A stretch of 64,000 nucleotides of DNA. Source: Parabacteroides gordonii MS-1 = DSM 23371. GTDB taxonomy: Bacteria > Bacteroidota > Bacteroidia > Bacteroidales > Tannerellaceae. The stretch is from the NCBI RefSeq assembly GCF_000969825.1, contig NZ_KQ033919.1, positions 1,020,873 through 1,084,872 on the forward strand. Reading direction: 5' to 3'. Numbering within the stretch: position 1 is the stretch's first letter; each line of letters starts with the position of its first letter. A model generated the notes under the pieces. It was not told where the DNA came from. It searched no databases and saw nothing but the letters and a program-made list of their open reading frames with translations. The position numbers and the translations under genes are program-made. Positions 27,005 through 36,382 of this stretch are shown one piece after another.

Positions 27005-27247
27005 TCAGAATGCTTTTATATCATCCTTAAACTTCCGTGACGATTTAATAGTCTCATTCAGCAAATCGGCATCATCCGAATCACCATCTTTCCATACACC
27101 ATAAAAGCTATCAGCAGAAACAACTTTTTCCTTGTCTTTATGAAGCAGAGAATTACTTAAGCGAGCTATCAAATCAAGTTTTGCCTCTTTGCTCAAATCT
27201 TTCAGCACACTCCAATAATTATTTGTGTTATTAATTGCAGTATCCAT
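27005..27247 (-). CDS. Probable antitoxin partner of the VapC-like toxin
   Basis: The protein has 80 residues and is charged. The N-terminus WSVLKDLSKEAKLDLIARLSNSLL resembles the dimerising helix of small antitoxins in this order. The C-terminal half (KSSRKFKDDIKAF) would wrap the toxin. Start ATG 27247 is supported by an AGGAG sequence 9-13 bases upstream on the minus strand; a longer frame to 27277 lacks this. A TACCTTTG -7 element lies at 27330-27323. I infer antitoxin from position and size; there is no diagnostic DNA-binding motif. Confidence 0.7.
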   Translation of the reverse strand: MDTAINNTNNYWSVLKDLSKEAKLDLIARLSNSLLHKDKEKVVSADSFYGVWKDGDSDDADLLNETIKSSRKFKDDIKAF

Positions 27248-27322
27248 ATAACTGTTCTCCTTTCTATTTTTTAGCAAATATGCATTTCTCTTTATTTCTT
27301 ACCCGACAAGTATCGGAAGAGA

Positions 27323-27330
27323 CAAAGGTA
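27323..27330 (-). promoter_or_regulatory. -7 element of the toxin-antitoxin pair
   Basis: TACCTTTG reads on the minus strand, about 76 bases before the antitoxin start. Confidence 0.5.
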
Positions 27331-27492
27331 GCCAATAAATCCAAAAGAGGCAAAAGAGCGGAGGTTTTAACTTATACTCGCCTGTTCTGCGGCAAAGGCT
27401 GGGACAGGCAGGTTTACTTATGATAGGCGATATGACACACGGTAAATCGGTAATTCTTCGGTCAGAGCCATAAAATATTTTCTTTCCATATT

Positions 27493-28185
27493 TTAAGACA
27501 GTAGTGAAATTACATCCCACAAAGAGTCTACGGAATAAAAACGCGGGCTTACGACCGGTTCATCTACTAATTCGTGTGCCCAGGTGGTATGATAAGGGAC
27601 ATGGATGGCATAACTACCGAGATTTAGCGGGGGAATAATATCGGAACGTACAGAGTTGCCTATCATCAGGAACTCTTCCGGGCGGATATCGAGGTGGTTG
27701 AGCAGGGCGCGGTATTCGCGGTCGGTCTTATCGCTCATGATCTCGACGTGATGGAACAGATGTTCGATACCGGAACGGCGTAGTTTCTGCTCCTGGTCGA
27801 GCAGGTCGCCTTTGGTTACAACGATCAGGCGGTAGCGGCCAACGAGGGCGTTCAGGGTGTCTTCTACCCCGTCCAATAACTCCACAGGTTTGGTGAGTTG
27901 TTCTTTTCCGAGCATAAGGATCTGTTCGAGTATACCGGCGGGTACTTTACCGTCGGTGATGCGGATGGCCGTTTCAATCACAGAAAGGATATAGGCTTTC
28001 ACGCCATAGCCGTAGAGAGGCATGTTACGGCTTTCCGTACGGAAAAGTTCGGCCGAGACAGTTTCGCTGTCTACATAAGGGGCAAGCAAAAGACGGAGCT
28101 TCTGCTCCGTCTCCAGAAAATAAGTTTCGTTTATCCAAAGTGTGTCGTCGGCATCAAAGCCGATCACCTGTATTCCTTCTATCAT
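27493..28185 (-). CDS. HAD-superfamily hydrolase (YjjG-like phosphatase)
   Basis: The 230-residue HAD enzyme has motif I FDADDTLW (Asp nucleophile about residue 12) and motif II VVTKGD. Lys of motif III lies in MSDKTDREY, and motif IV is MIGNSVRSDI. A helical cap is inserted after motif I, as in the YjjG/haloacid dehalogenase subgroup that dephosphorylates nucleotides or small metabolites. The substrate is unknown. It overlaps the upstream marC-like gene by four bases (ATGA), so the two are cotranscribed. Confidence 0.85.
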   Translation of the reverse strand: MIEGIQVIGFDADDTLWINETYFLETEQKLRLLLAPYVDSETVSAELFRTESRNMPLYGYGVKAYILSVIETAIRITDGKVPAGILEQILMLGKEQLTKPVELLDGVEDTLNALVGRYRLIVVTKGDLLDQEQKLRRSGIEHLFHHVEIMSDKTDREYRALLNHLDIRPEEFLMIGNSVRSDIIPPLNLGSYAIHVPYHTTWAHELVDEPVVSPRFYSVDSLWDVISLLS

Positions 28186-28826
28186 AAGTTAGCTTGTTGC
28201 AATATATCGACCATTATCGGCTTGAAACCGCTTACAAAGCATTCCACGGCAATAACCATCAGGATAAGCCCCATCAGACGCATCATCACGTTGTTGCCTG
28301 TCTCCCCCATATACTTGTTCAGCCGGGTCGATGCCCGAAGGATCAGGAAGGTGATGAAGTAGACGGAAGCGATCACGCTTACTAGCAGTATCTTCTTTAT
28401 CAGCGTATTCGCATCTTCCATCAGCATGATACCGTTGGCGATTGCACCGGGGCCGCAAAGCATCGGGATGGCTAGCGGGGTGACGGAGATATCGTTCACA
28501 TAGGTTTTCACCTCATCGTCTTTGAGTTTTGCCTTGGAATAACGTGCCTGAAGCATGTCAAATCCGATGGTAAAGATAATAATACCTCCGGCAATACGGA
28601 AACCGTTCGTAGAAATACCGAAGAATTTAAACAGGAATTGTCCGGAGAAGGTAAAAACCATCAGGGTGATGAAGGAGACGATGGTGGCACGGCGTACGAT
28701 GGTTTTGCGTTCGTCGTCGCTCATGCCGTTGGTCATTGTCAGGAACACGGGCATGGTGCCTAACGGGTTTGTCAACGTGAAAAAAGAGGTGAAGCACAAA
28801 AGGGCGAAAGGTAATAATGTATCCAT
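28182..28826 (-). CDS. MarC-family integral membrane protein
   Basis: The 214-residue protein has six hydrophobic helices. The family blocks are FFTLTNPLGTMPVFL near the N-terminus and AIPMLCGPGAIANGIML in the middle. Members were once linked to multiple antibiotic resistance in E. coli but their transport substrate is not established. It is encoded upstream of, and overlapping, the HAD hydrolase. Confidence 0.88.
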   Translation of the reverse strand: MDTLLPFALLCFTSFFTLTNPLGTMPVFLTMTNGMSDDERKTIVRRATIVSFITLMVFTFSGQFLFKFFGISTNGFRIAGGIIIFTIGFDMLQARYSKAKLKDDEVKTYVNDISVTPLAIPMLCGPGAIANGIMLMEDANTLIKKILLVSVIASVYFITFLILRASTRLNKYMGETGNNVMMRLMGLILMVIAVECFVSGFKPIMVDILQQANL

Positions 28827-28852
28827 AATAATAATGATTTAACAGGTTGATA

Positions 28853-28927
28853 GTAGAGGCGGGGTTGGCCCGCCCTCACCGGATTGTCACATTATTGTTG
28901 CAAAGGGCGGGCAGACCCCGCCCCTAC
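28853..28927. repeat. REP-like GC-rich inverted repeat
   Basis: Two 24-base arms (28853-28876 and 28904-28927) are complementary at 21 positions around a 27-base loop. The arms are much more GC-rich (GGCGGGG...CCCGCC) than the neighbourhood. It lies between the marC-like start and the PNGase stop, and looks like a dispersed extragenic palindrome or small nonautonomous element rather than a terminator, since no T tract follows. Confidence 0.6.
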
Positions 28928-28932
28928 CATAA

Positions 28933-30174
28933 TCATTCATCCCAAACCAGATAGGCGGAAACCAGCCAATGGTTCAGCTTATTACCGTCTACTTGCTGGG
29001 CTTCGGGGATGCTGACTGTCAGCGTATGTTCACCCGGTTGGATATCGGTCAGTTCGACCTCTTCAGGAACGACATCGGAACCCGGACACCAGTTGGAACG
29101 GGAGAAGTCGGACGAAGCAACAGGTTCTTCCACCTCTTTTTCCGTATATCCTTTTTCACCGATATAAGAAGCCAGACGTTTCTCCAGCCACACCCCCGTA
29201 GCAGGGTTGAAACGGCGGAAAGAGGCACAGTCGTTACGCCAGGGGATAAAGTCCAGCACTTCCTTCCCATCCACCGAGATAATATTTTGCTTCTGGACGA
29301 ACTCGTCACCGCCGTTATGCCCGCCATGTCCGGTTACGATATATTTCAAACGTACATTCTTCGCACTTTCCGGTATCACGAAATCGGTGGATACGTCTTT
29401 GCGGGCAAAGATATCGGGATAGGATTGTCCGATGTAGTAAACAGTGTTCATCAACGGCTCGACATGTCTCTTTGTCAATGCGTCGCAAGAGATATCCGAC
29501 TCGTCCACATCGATCGTCACGCTAGCGATATAGCCTTCGGGAGTCCATGTGTCGATAAAGATACCCACATAAGCGCCGCCTTCCAATAAAGGATAAAGGT
29601 CGGTGATGTTCTGTTCCCAACTTACACTGTCGGCCCACTGGTCGATATAAACCGGCTTGCGTTTACGGCTCAGGCTATCGTCCTCACTGCTGTAATGGCC
29701 TACACCGAACGGTGTCATGAAACGCATCAGTTCGACTGTCGGCTCGTAATCTTCACCGGAAACGATACCGATCATATTTTCCAGTTTCGTACTGTCTACA
29801 GCAGGGAATTGCTTCTCTCCTTTCGCGATATTCAGCAGATTGATCGCCGACGCTTTCGGCAGGATGAAACAGGAACCTGATTTATCCCAGCGGTCGCCGT
29901 TGGAAGCGATCGTCACTTTCAGGTTCACGGAAACGTTGCGTTTGTAATCGGGCAAGGTTACCTTCTTCAGAATGATACGCCCGTTCACCAGGTGATAGAT
30001 ACTGTCTGCACCTGCCTCGTTATACCCTTCGTATTGGTCGGGAGCAAACTTCACCGGCGTATCGTGGAATACCTGCACGGAGTAATCCCCCATTGCCGGC
30101 AATTCCCGGTGGCCGCATGCAGTCAGCAGCAGAGCACCCGCCAGTGAAAAGGAGAATAAGATTTTCTTTGTCAT
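28933..30174 (-). CDS. PNGase F-like peptide-N4-(N-acetylglucosaminyl)asparagine amidase, lipoprotein
   Basis: The 413-residue protein has a lipobox (LLTACG, Cys about 20). The C-terminal half carries PNGase F blocks: [35 protein letters not shown] and [11 protein letters not shown]. The N-terminal half contains the first jelly-roll ([34 protein letters not shown]). PNGase F removes whole N-glycans from glycoproteins by hydrolysing the Asn side-chain amide, giving a gut bacterium access to host glycans. It begins 6 bases after the stop of the [FeFe]-hydrogenase-like gene, so it is probably cotranscribed with that unrelated gene. Confidence 0.85.
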   Translation of the reverse strand: MTKKILFSFSLAGALLLTACGHRELPAMGDYSVQVFHDTPVKFAPDQYEGYNEAGADSIYHLVNGRIILKKVTLPDYKRNVSVNLKVTIASNGDRWDKSGSCFILPKASAINLLNIAKGEKQFPAVDSTKLENMIGIVSGEDYEPTVELMRFMTPFGVGHYSSEDDSLSRKRKPVYIDQWADSVSWEQNITDLYPLLEGGAYVGIFIDTWTPEGYIASVTIDVDESDISCDALTKRHVEPLMNTVYYIGQSYPDIFARKDVSTDFVIPESAKNVRLKYIVTGHGGHNGGDEFVQKQNIISVDGKEVLDFIPWRNDCASFRRFNPATGVWLEKRLASYIGEKGYTEKEVEEPVASSDFSRSNWCPGSDVVPEEVELTDIQPGEHTLTVSIPEAQQVDGNKLNHWLVSAYLVWDE

Positions 30175-30180
30175 TGTCGT

Positions 30181-31617
30181 TTAGTATTTAGTAAGTTCTT
30201 TTACCAGCTGCTTCTGTCCGGTTACCTTATCCGTATGGGTACAAGGGCCGGTCACACAACCACCCTCACAGGCCATTACTTCGATAAACTGTGCCGGCGC
30301 TTTGCCAGTCTTGGCATAGGCACGAAGCAGGGCGACGTTCTTTTTTGTCAGGTTGGCTACCTGTACGGCGTTTACATCCGCCTCTTTCAGATAGACCTTG
30401 ACGGCGTTTATCACTCCCCCGCTCTGGGCAAAACCATGTGCTTCGCGAACGGAGTTGTAAAGTATGGAGAATGGTTTTGCCTCTTCCACTTTGATATCGA
30501 GTCCTTCCAGGATAGAACCGATCTCCTCGAATGTCAGCGTAAAGTCGACAGCCGGATCCATTTTCACCTCTTTGCGCTTGGCTACGCACGGGCCGATAAA
30601 TACGACCTTGCAATCCGGATATTTCTCTTTGACAAGGCGTGCCGTATAATACATCGGAGAACCTGTGGAAGAGATATACTTCTTCAGATCCGGAATATGC
30701 TTTTCGGCCAACTGTACGTATGAGGGACAACAACTGGTTGTCATGAATGGTTGTCCTTCCTCTAGTTTTTCTTTCAGTTCTTCTGCTTCACGGCGGGTAG
30801 TTTCCATCGCTCCCTGGGCGACTTCCACAATCTCTTCAAATCCCATCGCCTTGATCGCACCGTATACTTTTTCGACCGGAGCACTGAACTGTGCCAGGAT
30901 AGAAGGCGCCACGATAGCGATCATCTGTTCCTTGTTACGCAGGCGTTGCAGGATATCGAAGACCTGGGATATCTCGAAGATTGCTCCGAACGGGCAGGCG
31001 TTGATACATTTACCGCAGTAGATACATTTCGACTCGTCGATATGCTCCACCCCATACTCGTCTTTGCTGATGGCTTTCACCGGACACACCTCTTCACAAG
31101 GGATGGGAATATAGACGATAGCATGGTAAGGGCAGTTCTGATGGCATTTACCACAGCTGATACAGGTATCATGGTCGATCCGTGCCTGCCCGTTCTTCTT
31201 GAACTGGATGGCATCTTTCGGACAGTTCATGTAGCAGCTGCGTGCCACGCAACCACGGCAAAGGTTGGTGATCTCATAGTTCACCTGCACACAGGAAGAA
31301 CAGGCTTCGTCGACCACACACATCAGGTTCTCTTTCTTGTTCTCCGGACGCAACAAAGCCCGTTTAGCGTACTCCGATAGCGGCGTCAGCTCATCTATCT
31401 CGTCCTGCATGTCAAATCCCAGCAGGGGAAGTGTTTTGTATTTCCACACGGCACGCTCCTTATGTACGCAGCAACGGCCTATTACTTTCGATTTACGGGG
31501 ACTGAGTTCTATGGGCAAACGGTCGATCTCATCGAGCAGACGGTTCTCTTTCCAAAGTCTCACTAACTTCGCCATCAAGCCGTGGCGAACGATCATTACG
31601 TTATTGGTAAATGCCAT
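30181..31617 (-). CDS. Monomeric [FeFe]-hydrogenase-like iron-sulfur protein
   Basis: The 478-residue protein starts with an array of ferredoxin-type Cys motifs (CRGCVARSC, CISCGKCHQNC, CEEVC, CIYCGKCINAC; about 120-215). The [FeFe]-hydrogenase H domain then shows L1 TTSCCPSYV, L2 GPCVAKRKE and L3 EVMACEGGCVTGP. All four H-cluster cysteines are visible, but the L2 Met-Pro-Cys is Gly-Pro-Cys and L1 is not the classical TSCCPGW. It resembles the monomeric 'group B' proteins; hydrogen catalysis is likely but a sensory role is possible. ATG 31617 is used because a promoter element lies at 31646-31653. No maturases are in the window. Confidence 0.85.
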   Translation of the reverse strand: MAFTNNVMIVRHGLMAKLVRLWKENRLLDEIDRLPIELSPRKSKVIGRCCVHKERAVWKYKTLPLLGFDMQDEIDELTPLSEYAKRALLRPENKKENLMCVVDEACSSCVQVNYEITNLCRGCVARSCYMNCPKDAIQFKKNGQARIDHDTCISCGKCHQNCPYHAIVYIPIPCEEVCPVKAISKDEYGVEHIDESKCIYCGKCINACPFGAIFEISQVFDILQRLRNKEQMIAIVAPSILAQFSAPVEKVYGAIKAMGFEEIVEVAQGAMETTRREAEELKEKLEEGQPFMTTSCCPSYVQLAEKHIPDLKKYISSTGSPMYYTARLVKEKYPDCKVVFIGPCVAKRKEVKMDPAVDFTLTFEEIGSILEGLDIKVEEAKPFSILYNSVREAHGFAQSGGVINAVKVYLKEADVNAVQVANLTKKNVALLRAYAKTGKAPAQFIEVMACEGGCVTGPCTHTDKVTGQKQLVKELTKY

Positions 31618-31645
31618 GGTGTATATTATTTGTGCTTTAAAAATG

Positions 31646-31653
31646 CAAAGATA
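31646..31653 (-). promoter_or_regulatory. -7 element of the hydrogenase/PNGase operon
   Basis: TATCTTTG on the minus strand lies 28 bases before ATG 31617. It falls inside the in-frame extension to 31668 and so excludes that longer start. Confidence 0.6.
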
Positions 31654-31671
31654 GACAAAGTTATTCAAATA

Positions 31672-32034
31672 CTAGCTGTAGGTTTCTTCCAGAATTACAG
31701 AGGCACTGTAAACATCCCCGCCAAAAGGGGGATTCAGCTTGGAGAGCTTCAGCCTGATAGCCAGCAGTTGGGGAAATGCTCTTTTGAGCGCATTTAGGAT
31801 TCGTCCGGCTGCATGCTCCAGTAACTTCGACGGGATAGCCATTTCTTCCTTGACAATTGCATACACTTCGGCATAATTGATCGTGTCATCCAGATCATCG
31901 CTGGCAACGGCGTTTTCAAGGGGAGCAGTCAGGATCAGGTTCACCACAAACGTGTTCCCGACACGTGTCTCCTGGGGGGATACTCCATGCCAGGCATAGA
32001 ATTTCATTGTTTCCAGCTCTATTTGTACTGTCAT
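31672..32034 (-). CDS. folB: Dihydroneopterin aldolase
   Basis: The 120-residue protein is of full length for FolB. Blocks are MKFYAWHGVSPQETRVGNTFVVNL, DLDDTINYAEVY, LLEHAAGRI and the final KLNPPFGGDVYSASV. The conserved Glu in the HGV...E segment and the Tyr and Lys of the active site are present. It converts 7,8-dihydroneopterin to 6-hydroxymethyl-dihydropterin and glycolaldehyde in folate synthesis. It is divergent from the bactofilin gene. Confidence 0.92.
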   Translation of the reverse strand: MTVQIELETMKFYAWHGVSPQETRVGNTFVVNLILTAPLENAVASDDLDDTINYAEVYAIVKEEMAIPSKLLEHAAGRILNALKRAFPQLLAIRLKLSKLNPPFGGDVYSASVILEETYS

Positions 32035-32093
32035 TTTACGTTATTTTATCTGTAAAAGTAGATAAAGAAGTCCTCTCTGCAAAAAAAATAGCC

Positions 32094-32101
32094 TATATTT
32101 G
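32094..32101 (+). promoter_or_regulatory. -7 element of the bactofilin gene
   Basis: TATATTTG lies 24 bases before the ATG pair at 32126/32129 and overlaps the TTG at 32099, so the longer start is excluded. Confidence 0.6.
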
Positions 32102-32125
32102 CGAGACAAGCAACAAAGTATTTAT

Positions 32126-32488
32126 ATGATGGGAATAAAACAAAAAGACGAAAATTCCGCCGGTGGCCTACATAACACCCTAGCCGCCGGAACCACCGTT
32201 AAAGGTAATATTATTACAGAAACCGATTTCAGACTGGATGGTCAGGTAGAAGGAGATATCAACTGCAACGGGAAAATAGTGATCGGCCCCAAAGGACGTG
32301 TGACCGGTAATATTATTTCAGCCAATGCCGAGGTGCTGGGAGAAGTGGAAGGCTCCGTACGTGTCAGTGAAAAACTGGTACTGAAAGCTACTGCCAATAT
32401 TAAAGGGGATGTATTTGCACAATCGCTGGAAATCGAGCCGAACGCTCGTTTCAACGGGGTTTGCAATATGTCAGGGGAAAAAGCCTGA
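32126..32488 (+). CDS. Bactofilin (polymer-forming cytoskeletal protein)
   Basis: The protein has 120 residues. A short disordered N-terminus (GIKQKDENSAGG) is followed by the right-handed beta-helix repeats of bactofilins (TTVKGNIITETDFRLDGQVEGDINCNGKIVIGPKG... with hydrophobic residues at alternate positions). Bactofilins self-assemble into filaments without nucleotide and organise cell-wall or surface machineries. Start is ATG 32126 (or 32129). It is convergent with the large surface-protein gene; a terminator separates them. Confidence 0.9.
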   Translation: MMGIKQKDENSAGGLHNTLAAGTTVKGNIITETDFRLDGQVEGDINCNGKIVIGPKGRVTGNIISANAEVLGEVEGSVRVSEKLVLKATANIKGDVFAQSLEIEPNARFNGVCNMSGEKA

Positions 32489-32510
32489 ACCAATCACATC
32501 TACAAAAATA

Positions 32511-32560
32511 AAAGGGTATGCTCAAAACGCCTTCCGACGTCCGGCATACCCTCCTTATTT
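32511..32560. terminator. Bidirectional terminator after bactofilin and surface-protein genes
   Basis: Nine-base perfect arms AGGGTATGC (32513-32521) and GCATACCCT (32544-32552) lie between the two convergent stops, flanked by A- and T-rich sequence. Confidence 0.65.
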
Positions 32561-32585
32561 CATGCTGCTTCGTTTAGAAGCCCAC

Positions 32586-35500
32586 CTAATTCATAAGTTT
32601 GAAAACTTCTCCTTTGATCAGTACAAGATAGATGCCTTTCGGAAGATCCGTTTCGGTGACGTGTCCTAAGACGGTCAACGTCTTATGGAGGCGGCCGTCG
32701 AACGTGATGATCCGCGCTACTTCCTTTGTTTCGCAATACAACCTCAACACACCCTCATGGCTCCAAACCCGGAGGGGCATATTGATATTGGCATTCGAAG
32801 TCGGAAGATCAGGCGTGATGCCGGTGATCGAGATCGTCAGGTCACGAGAGACATCCGCAAACGTGTAGCGGCCGTCGGCATCAGGCTGCAACGTCTCGTT
32901 GCCGGCTTTCACTACCGGGGCGGACTGGCTGTATCCGGCATCCAAAGTCAGCGTGAAACTGAAGCTGCTTCCCTCCTCTACCGTATAATCTCCGGCAACC
33001 GGATCAGTCGTAGCACCGACCACAGACGGCAAGGTGATCGTGTAACTGTCCACCGTGGGAGTGGGATCAGGTTCAGGCTCCGCTTTCGATTCTACCGTCA
33101 CCGTGCCGTAAACGCTTAGCGTGGTAGAGACCGCTGTTCCACCGGTTACTTCCCGCTTAATCCGGCAGCGATACTCATAAGTACCGGGAGCGTTCAATGG
33201 CTCGCTGTAACTATTCGTATAAGTAACAGCTTCCGGCTCGGTATCAAGCTTCATTGCTCGCGTAACCACCGGAGTCTGTTCCGGGTAGGCCGTTGGTTCT
33301 CCGATATTCGTCCATGTACCTGCGTTTCCGCGTTGCCATTGGAAAGTGACGGTTGCACCGGCCGGAACGGTTGCTTTCGCACTTAAAAAGGCGGTTTCAC
33401 CTGGTGTGATATTTTTATCTGCATCTTCTTCTTTTAGCACGGAAAGAAGCGGGGTTTCGTCTTCGTCCAGCACTTCCGTGATCAACCCGGTGTTGTCGAT
33501 TAATGTACCGGTGTTGATGACCCTGGCTGTCAATGACACTTCTGCGGCATTATCACCCTTTTCGATGGTCACGTTGCCATTGTTGGTGAGCGTTCCGAGG
33601 TTGTTCGTTCCCGACAATTTGAGGATGACGTTTGCCTCTTCGGTGATGGTCGTTTTGGCCTCGAGGGTTTCGCCGCCTTCGCCCTCCTCTTTCGGTTGGA
33701 CGGTTACGTTACCGATTTCCACGACTGCCGGTTCATTTTCTTCCGAGCCGGGCGCGGAGATTTCCACATTGTCCACGCTTGTGATTTCATCCGATCCTCC
33801 CAATACGGTGGTATCATTTTCGATATACAACGTGTCGAGACGGAACCGGGCAACCAGTTCGATGGATTTTTGTGCCAGAAACTTGTGCTCTTCATTCGCC
33901 TTTATATCTTCCCGCGGAATGGAATCGAGCTTCTCCACCCCCTCTTCCAGTTTCTTCACGACTTCCACGACATCCACCAACGTAGCTCCCTTGCCGGGCT
34001 TAGGCGTAACGTGGAAAGTTCTTGCATTTGTAAAAATGATCGTGGTGTCGGCCTGGAAATCATGTTTTTCCTCCTCATCCTCTTCTCCCGTCAGATAATA
34101 GCCCTCGAATGTGCCGGGGCCTTCTGCTTTCAGGGTGAGGGGAAAATCGATGACGGAGAAGCTATTCTTATAAACCGGACCATTACTTCCTACCTCCCAT
34201 TCTTTCCACTCGATTTCACCTTCAAGCAATGCTGCATTATGGGCAGCCACATTTTCATTTAGGGTAGTTTCGCTAACTTCATCTCCGATGTAACAAGTAC
34301 TGCAATCGACTTTCCCATAATTTCCTCCGATAAAATCATTATCTCTGACTATCTTTACACCTTCTGGGCATGAAGCATTCACAGATCCATTAAAATAACA
34401 ATTCCCTACATATTTGGTCTCATAGGAAGTATTACTACTGTATCCCACAAGCCCACCGATATACCCTTTACGCGGATCTATAGGGTTTGGAAGTTTGTGT
34501 TCATCCAATATTAACCGAACGTTTATGTCAGCATTCACATAACAGTTTTGGACAGATGTAGCATACGAAGCAATCAAACCTCCAATATAATAATCACGTG
34601 ATGCCTTTCCGTCGTAGAGATTAATAGTACTCTGTTCAACACCACAGTTAATCATACAACCATGACAAGATATCGCTAATCCAGCCACAGCTCCACCACC
34701 CCAAGGATAAGCGTCTTCGATATACTCAAATGTACCGGAAACAATCAAATTGTAAACATCACGACAACTATAGAAAAACGCTGCATCTGCTTGCTTTACC
34801 TTCACTCCGTTTATTCTATGTCCTTGCCCGTCAAATGTAACATTCAAATCTAATGGAATCCAATCATAAGAAGACATATCCAAATCTTTAGTAAGTACGA
34901 TGTCCGAGTATGGAGAGATTTCATTATGCCTGCCACCCTCCACAGTCAAATACTCTATTCCATTATAATCATTATCACCGGAAATTCCAACATAACCGCT
35001 AAGAGCAATAGCCATCCAGCATAAGCCGACTTCCGAATTTATTTCATAGCGATAAACAGTAGAATAAGAATAGTCATCATTGCGAATTACCCTGACATCA
35101 CGTCCGTTGGGACCGATATTTGCTTTTTTAGCAGCCTCAAAAATCGCATTCGTGTAAATACCCGCATTCGTTTTGTTCTTCACTTGTACACCATCAACGA
35201 GATAATTAATCTTATTATCTTTCAGTAGAGAAGCTGAAAAAGGTAAATCGGGGCGGAATCTTCTATCCCACGTATAATAGCCAAAACCAGAGGCCAATAC
35301 ATTTTCAGGCACAATCGGATCCGAGATATTAATACTGCGATATTTACCGCCGGATAAAGAGACCACAGCAGTACCTCCAACATTTAACCTATCAATAATA
35401 CCATCCGAGATGTTCAATGTTCCACCTTTTGCATCCACTCCTAGGATATTGCTCCCTCCGGTAATGTTCAATACACCAGTACTCCCTTCAGGCAAATTCA

Positions 35501-36302
35501 ATTGGGACACATTACCGCTGAAATTCATAGTTCCACCATTAATAGAGAAGTTACCAGCAACATCGCCAGGGCCTTCTGTTATAGTGGACATTCCACCCGA
35601 CATAAGCAAAGTAGAGCTAAACATGACCCGTTTTGCGAAAAGTTCACCATTGGTCATTGTTAAATCTTTAATGCTAACATTTTCCAAATTAACAGTTCCT
35701 CCGGCTACGATTACTTTTCCATCAATCTCAAGGTCTTTTACGTTCAAACATCCGCCATTTTTAACATCAAAGAGAACACTATACAAGCTAATCTCTTCTC
35801 CTCCCTCAGAACAGATGGTAACATATCCTTCTATATTTATGTTTGATATATTATAACAGCCTATCGTTTCGCTTATTACACAAACACCATCTTGCAGCGT
35901 AGCGACCTCTATATTATCTGTTCTTTTAAATAGTTGTGCTGCATAATTCAGACCTGCAATCAGAGTTTCATTATCTTTGATAGATTTAGAAATACTGGGA
36001 GATATTGATAATAACCCCTCATCAAATTGGGATGCTTTCACTGTTGTAGTATAAATACCATCTTTAGACAACAATTCACCTGTATACGAATAATAATATT
36101 CAAGCCCTTTGTCCATTTTGTAAACAATAGGAACATCCTCATCGTCTCTATAATCTCCACCTTTCACTTCAATAGTATACCCTATCTCATCACGGGTAAA
36201 AGAAGGGATTTCAACATTCCCCCATGCCCTATCCGGCAAAAGCATCATCGCCCCCATCAGGCAAAGCAGCCAGAGGTGGTATTTCTGTATTATTTGTTTC
36301 AT
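32586..36302 (-). CDS. Large secreted surface protein with GLUG-like repeats and T9SS-type tail
   Basis: The protein has 1238 residues. A signal peptide (cut near ...DRAWGN, about 28) precedes beta-helix-like segments (NINIEGYVTICSEGGEE..., NISGGSNILGVDAKGG; about 120-340). GLUG-like repeats follow (YIGGLIASYATSVQNCYVNAD, YIGGLVGYSSNTS; about 560-650), then an acidic middle, Ig-like FQWQRG and VTVESKAEP stretches. The last about 65 residues (LRVWSHEGVLRLYCETKEVARIITFDG ... LPKGIYLVLIKG) match the Por/type IX C-terminal sorting fold. It is probably exported by T9SS and attached to the surface. It has no TAnnTTTG promoter of its own; transcription likely comes from the invertible promoter via the upstream gene. 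Confidence 0.82.
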   Translation of the reverse strand: MKQIIQKYHLWLLCLMGAMMLLPDRAWGNVEIPSFTRDEIGYTIEVKGGDYRDDEDVPIVYKMDKGLEYYYSYTGELLSKDGIYTTTVKASQFDEGLLSISPSISKSIKDNETLIAGLNYAAQLFKRTDNIEVATLQDGVCVISETIGCYNISNINIEGYVTICSEGGEEISLYSVLFDVKNGGCLNVKDLEIDGKVIVAGGTVNLENVSIKDLTMTNGELFAKRVMFSSTLLMSGGMSTITEGPGDVAGNFSINGGTMNFSGNVSQLNLPEGSTGVLNITGGSNILGVDAKGGTLNISDGIIDRLNVGGTAVVSLSGGKYRSINISDPIVPENVLASGFGYYTWDRRFRPDLPFSASLLKDNKINYLVDGVQVKNKTNAGIYTNAIFEAAKKANIGPNGRDVRVIRNDDYSYSTVYRYEINSEVGLCWMAIALSGYVGISGDNDYNGIEYLTVEGGRHNEISPYSDIVLTKDLDMSSYDWIPLDLNVTFDGQGHRINGVKVKQADAAFFYSCRDVYNLIVSGTFEYIEDAYPWGGGAVAGLAISCHGCMINCGVEQSTINLYDGKASRDYYIGGLIASYATSVQNCYVNADINVRLILDEHKLPNPIDPRKGYIGGLVGYSSNTSYETKYVGNCYFNGSVNASCPEGVKIVRDNDFIGGNYGKVDCSTCYIGDEVSETTLNENVAAHNAALLEGEIEWKEWEVGSNGPVYKNSFSVIDFPLTLKAEGPGTFEGYYLTGEEDEEEKHDFQADTTIIFTNARTFHVTPKPGKGATLVDVVEVVKKLEEGVEKLDSIPREDIKANEEHKFLAQKSIELVARFRLDTLYIENDTTVLGGSDEITSVDNVEISAPGSEENEPAVVEIGNVTVQPKEEGEGGETLEAKTTITEEANVILKLSGTNNLGTLTNNGNVTIEKGDNAAEVSLTARVINTGTLIDNTGLITEVLDEDETPLLSVLKEEDADKNITPGETAFLSAKATVPAGATVTFQWQRGNAGTWTNIGEPTAYPEQTPVVTRAMKLDTEPEAVTYTNSYSEPLNAPGTYEYRCRIKREVTGGTAVSTTLSVYGTVTVESKAEPEPDPTPTVDSYTITLPSVVGATTDPVAGDYTVEEGSSFSFTLTLDAGYSQSAPVVKAGNETLQPDADGRYTFADVSRDLTISITGITPDLPTSNANINMPLRVWSHEGVLRLYCETKEVARIITFDGRLHKTLTVLGHVTETDLPKGIYLVLIKGEVFKLMN

Positions 36303-36382
36303 AAATAAATGCTTGTTTATATTGTACTAGTTCTTTGATATTTGCGCAGGTTACGCAAATCGATCCGTTTCGTTCCGTGCAT

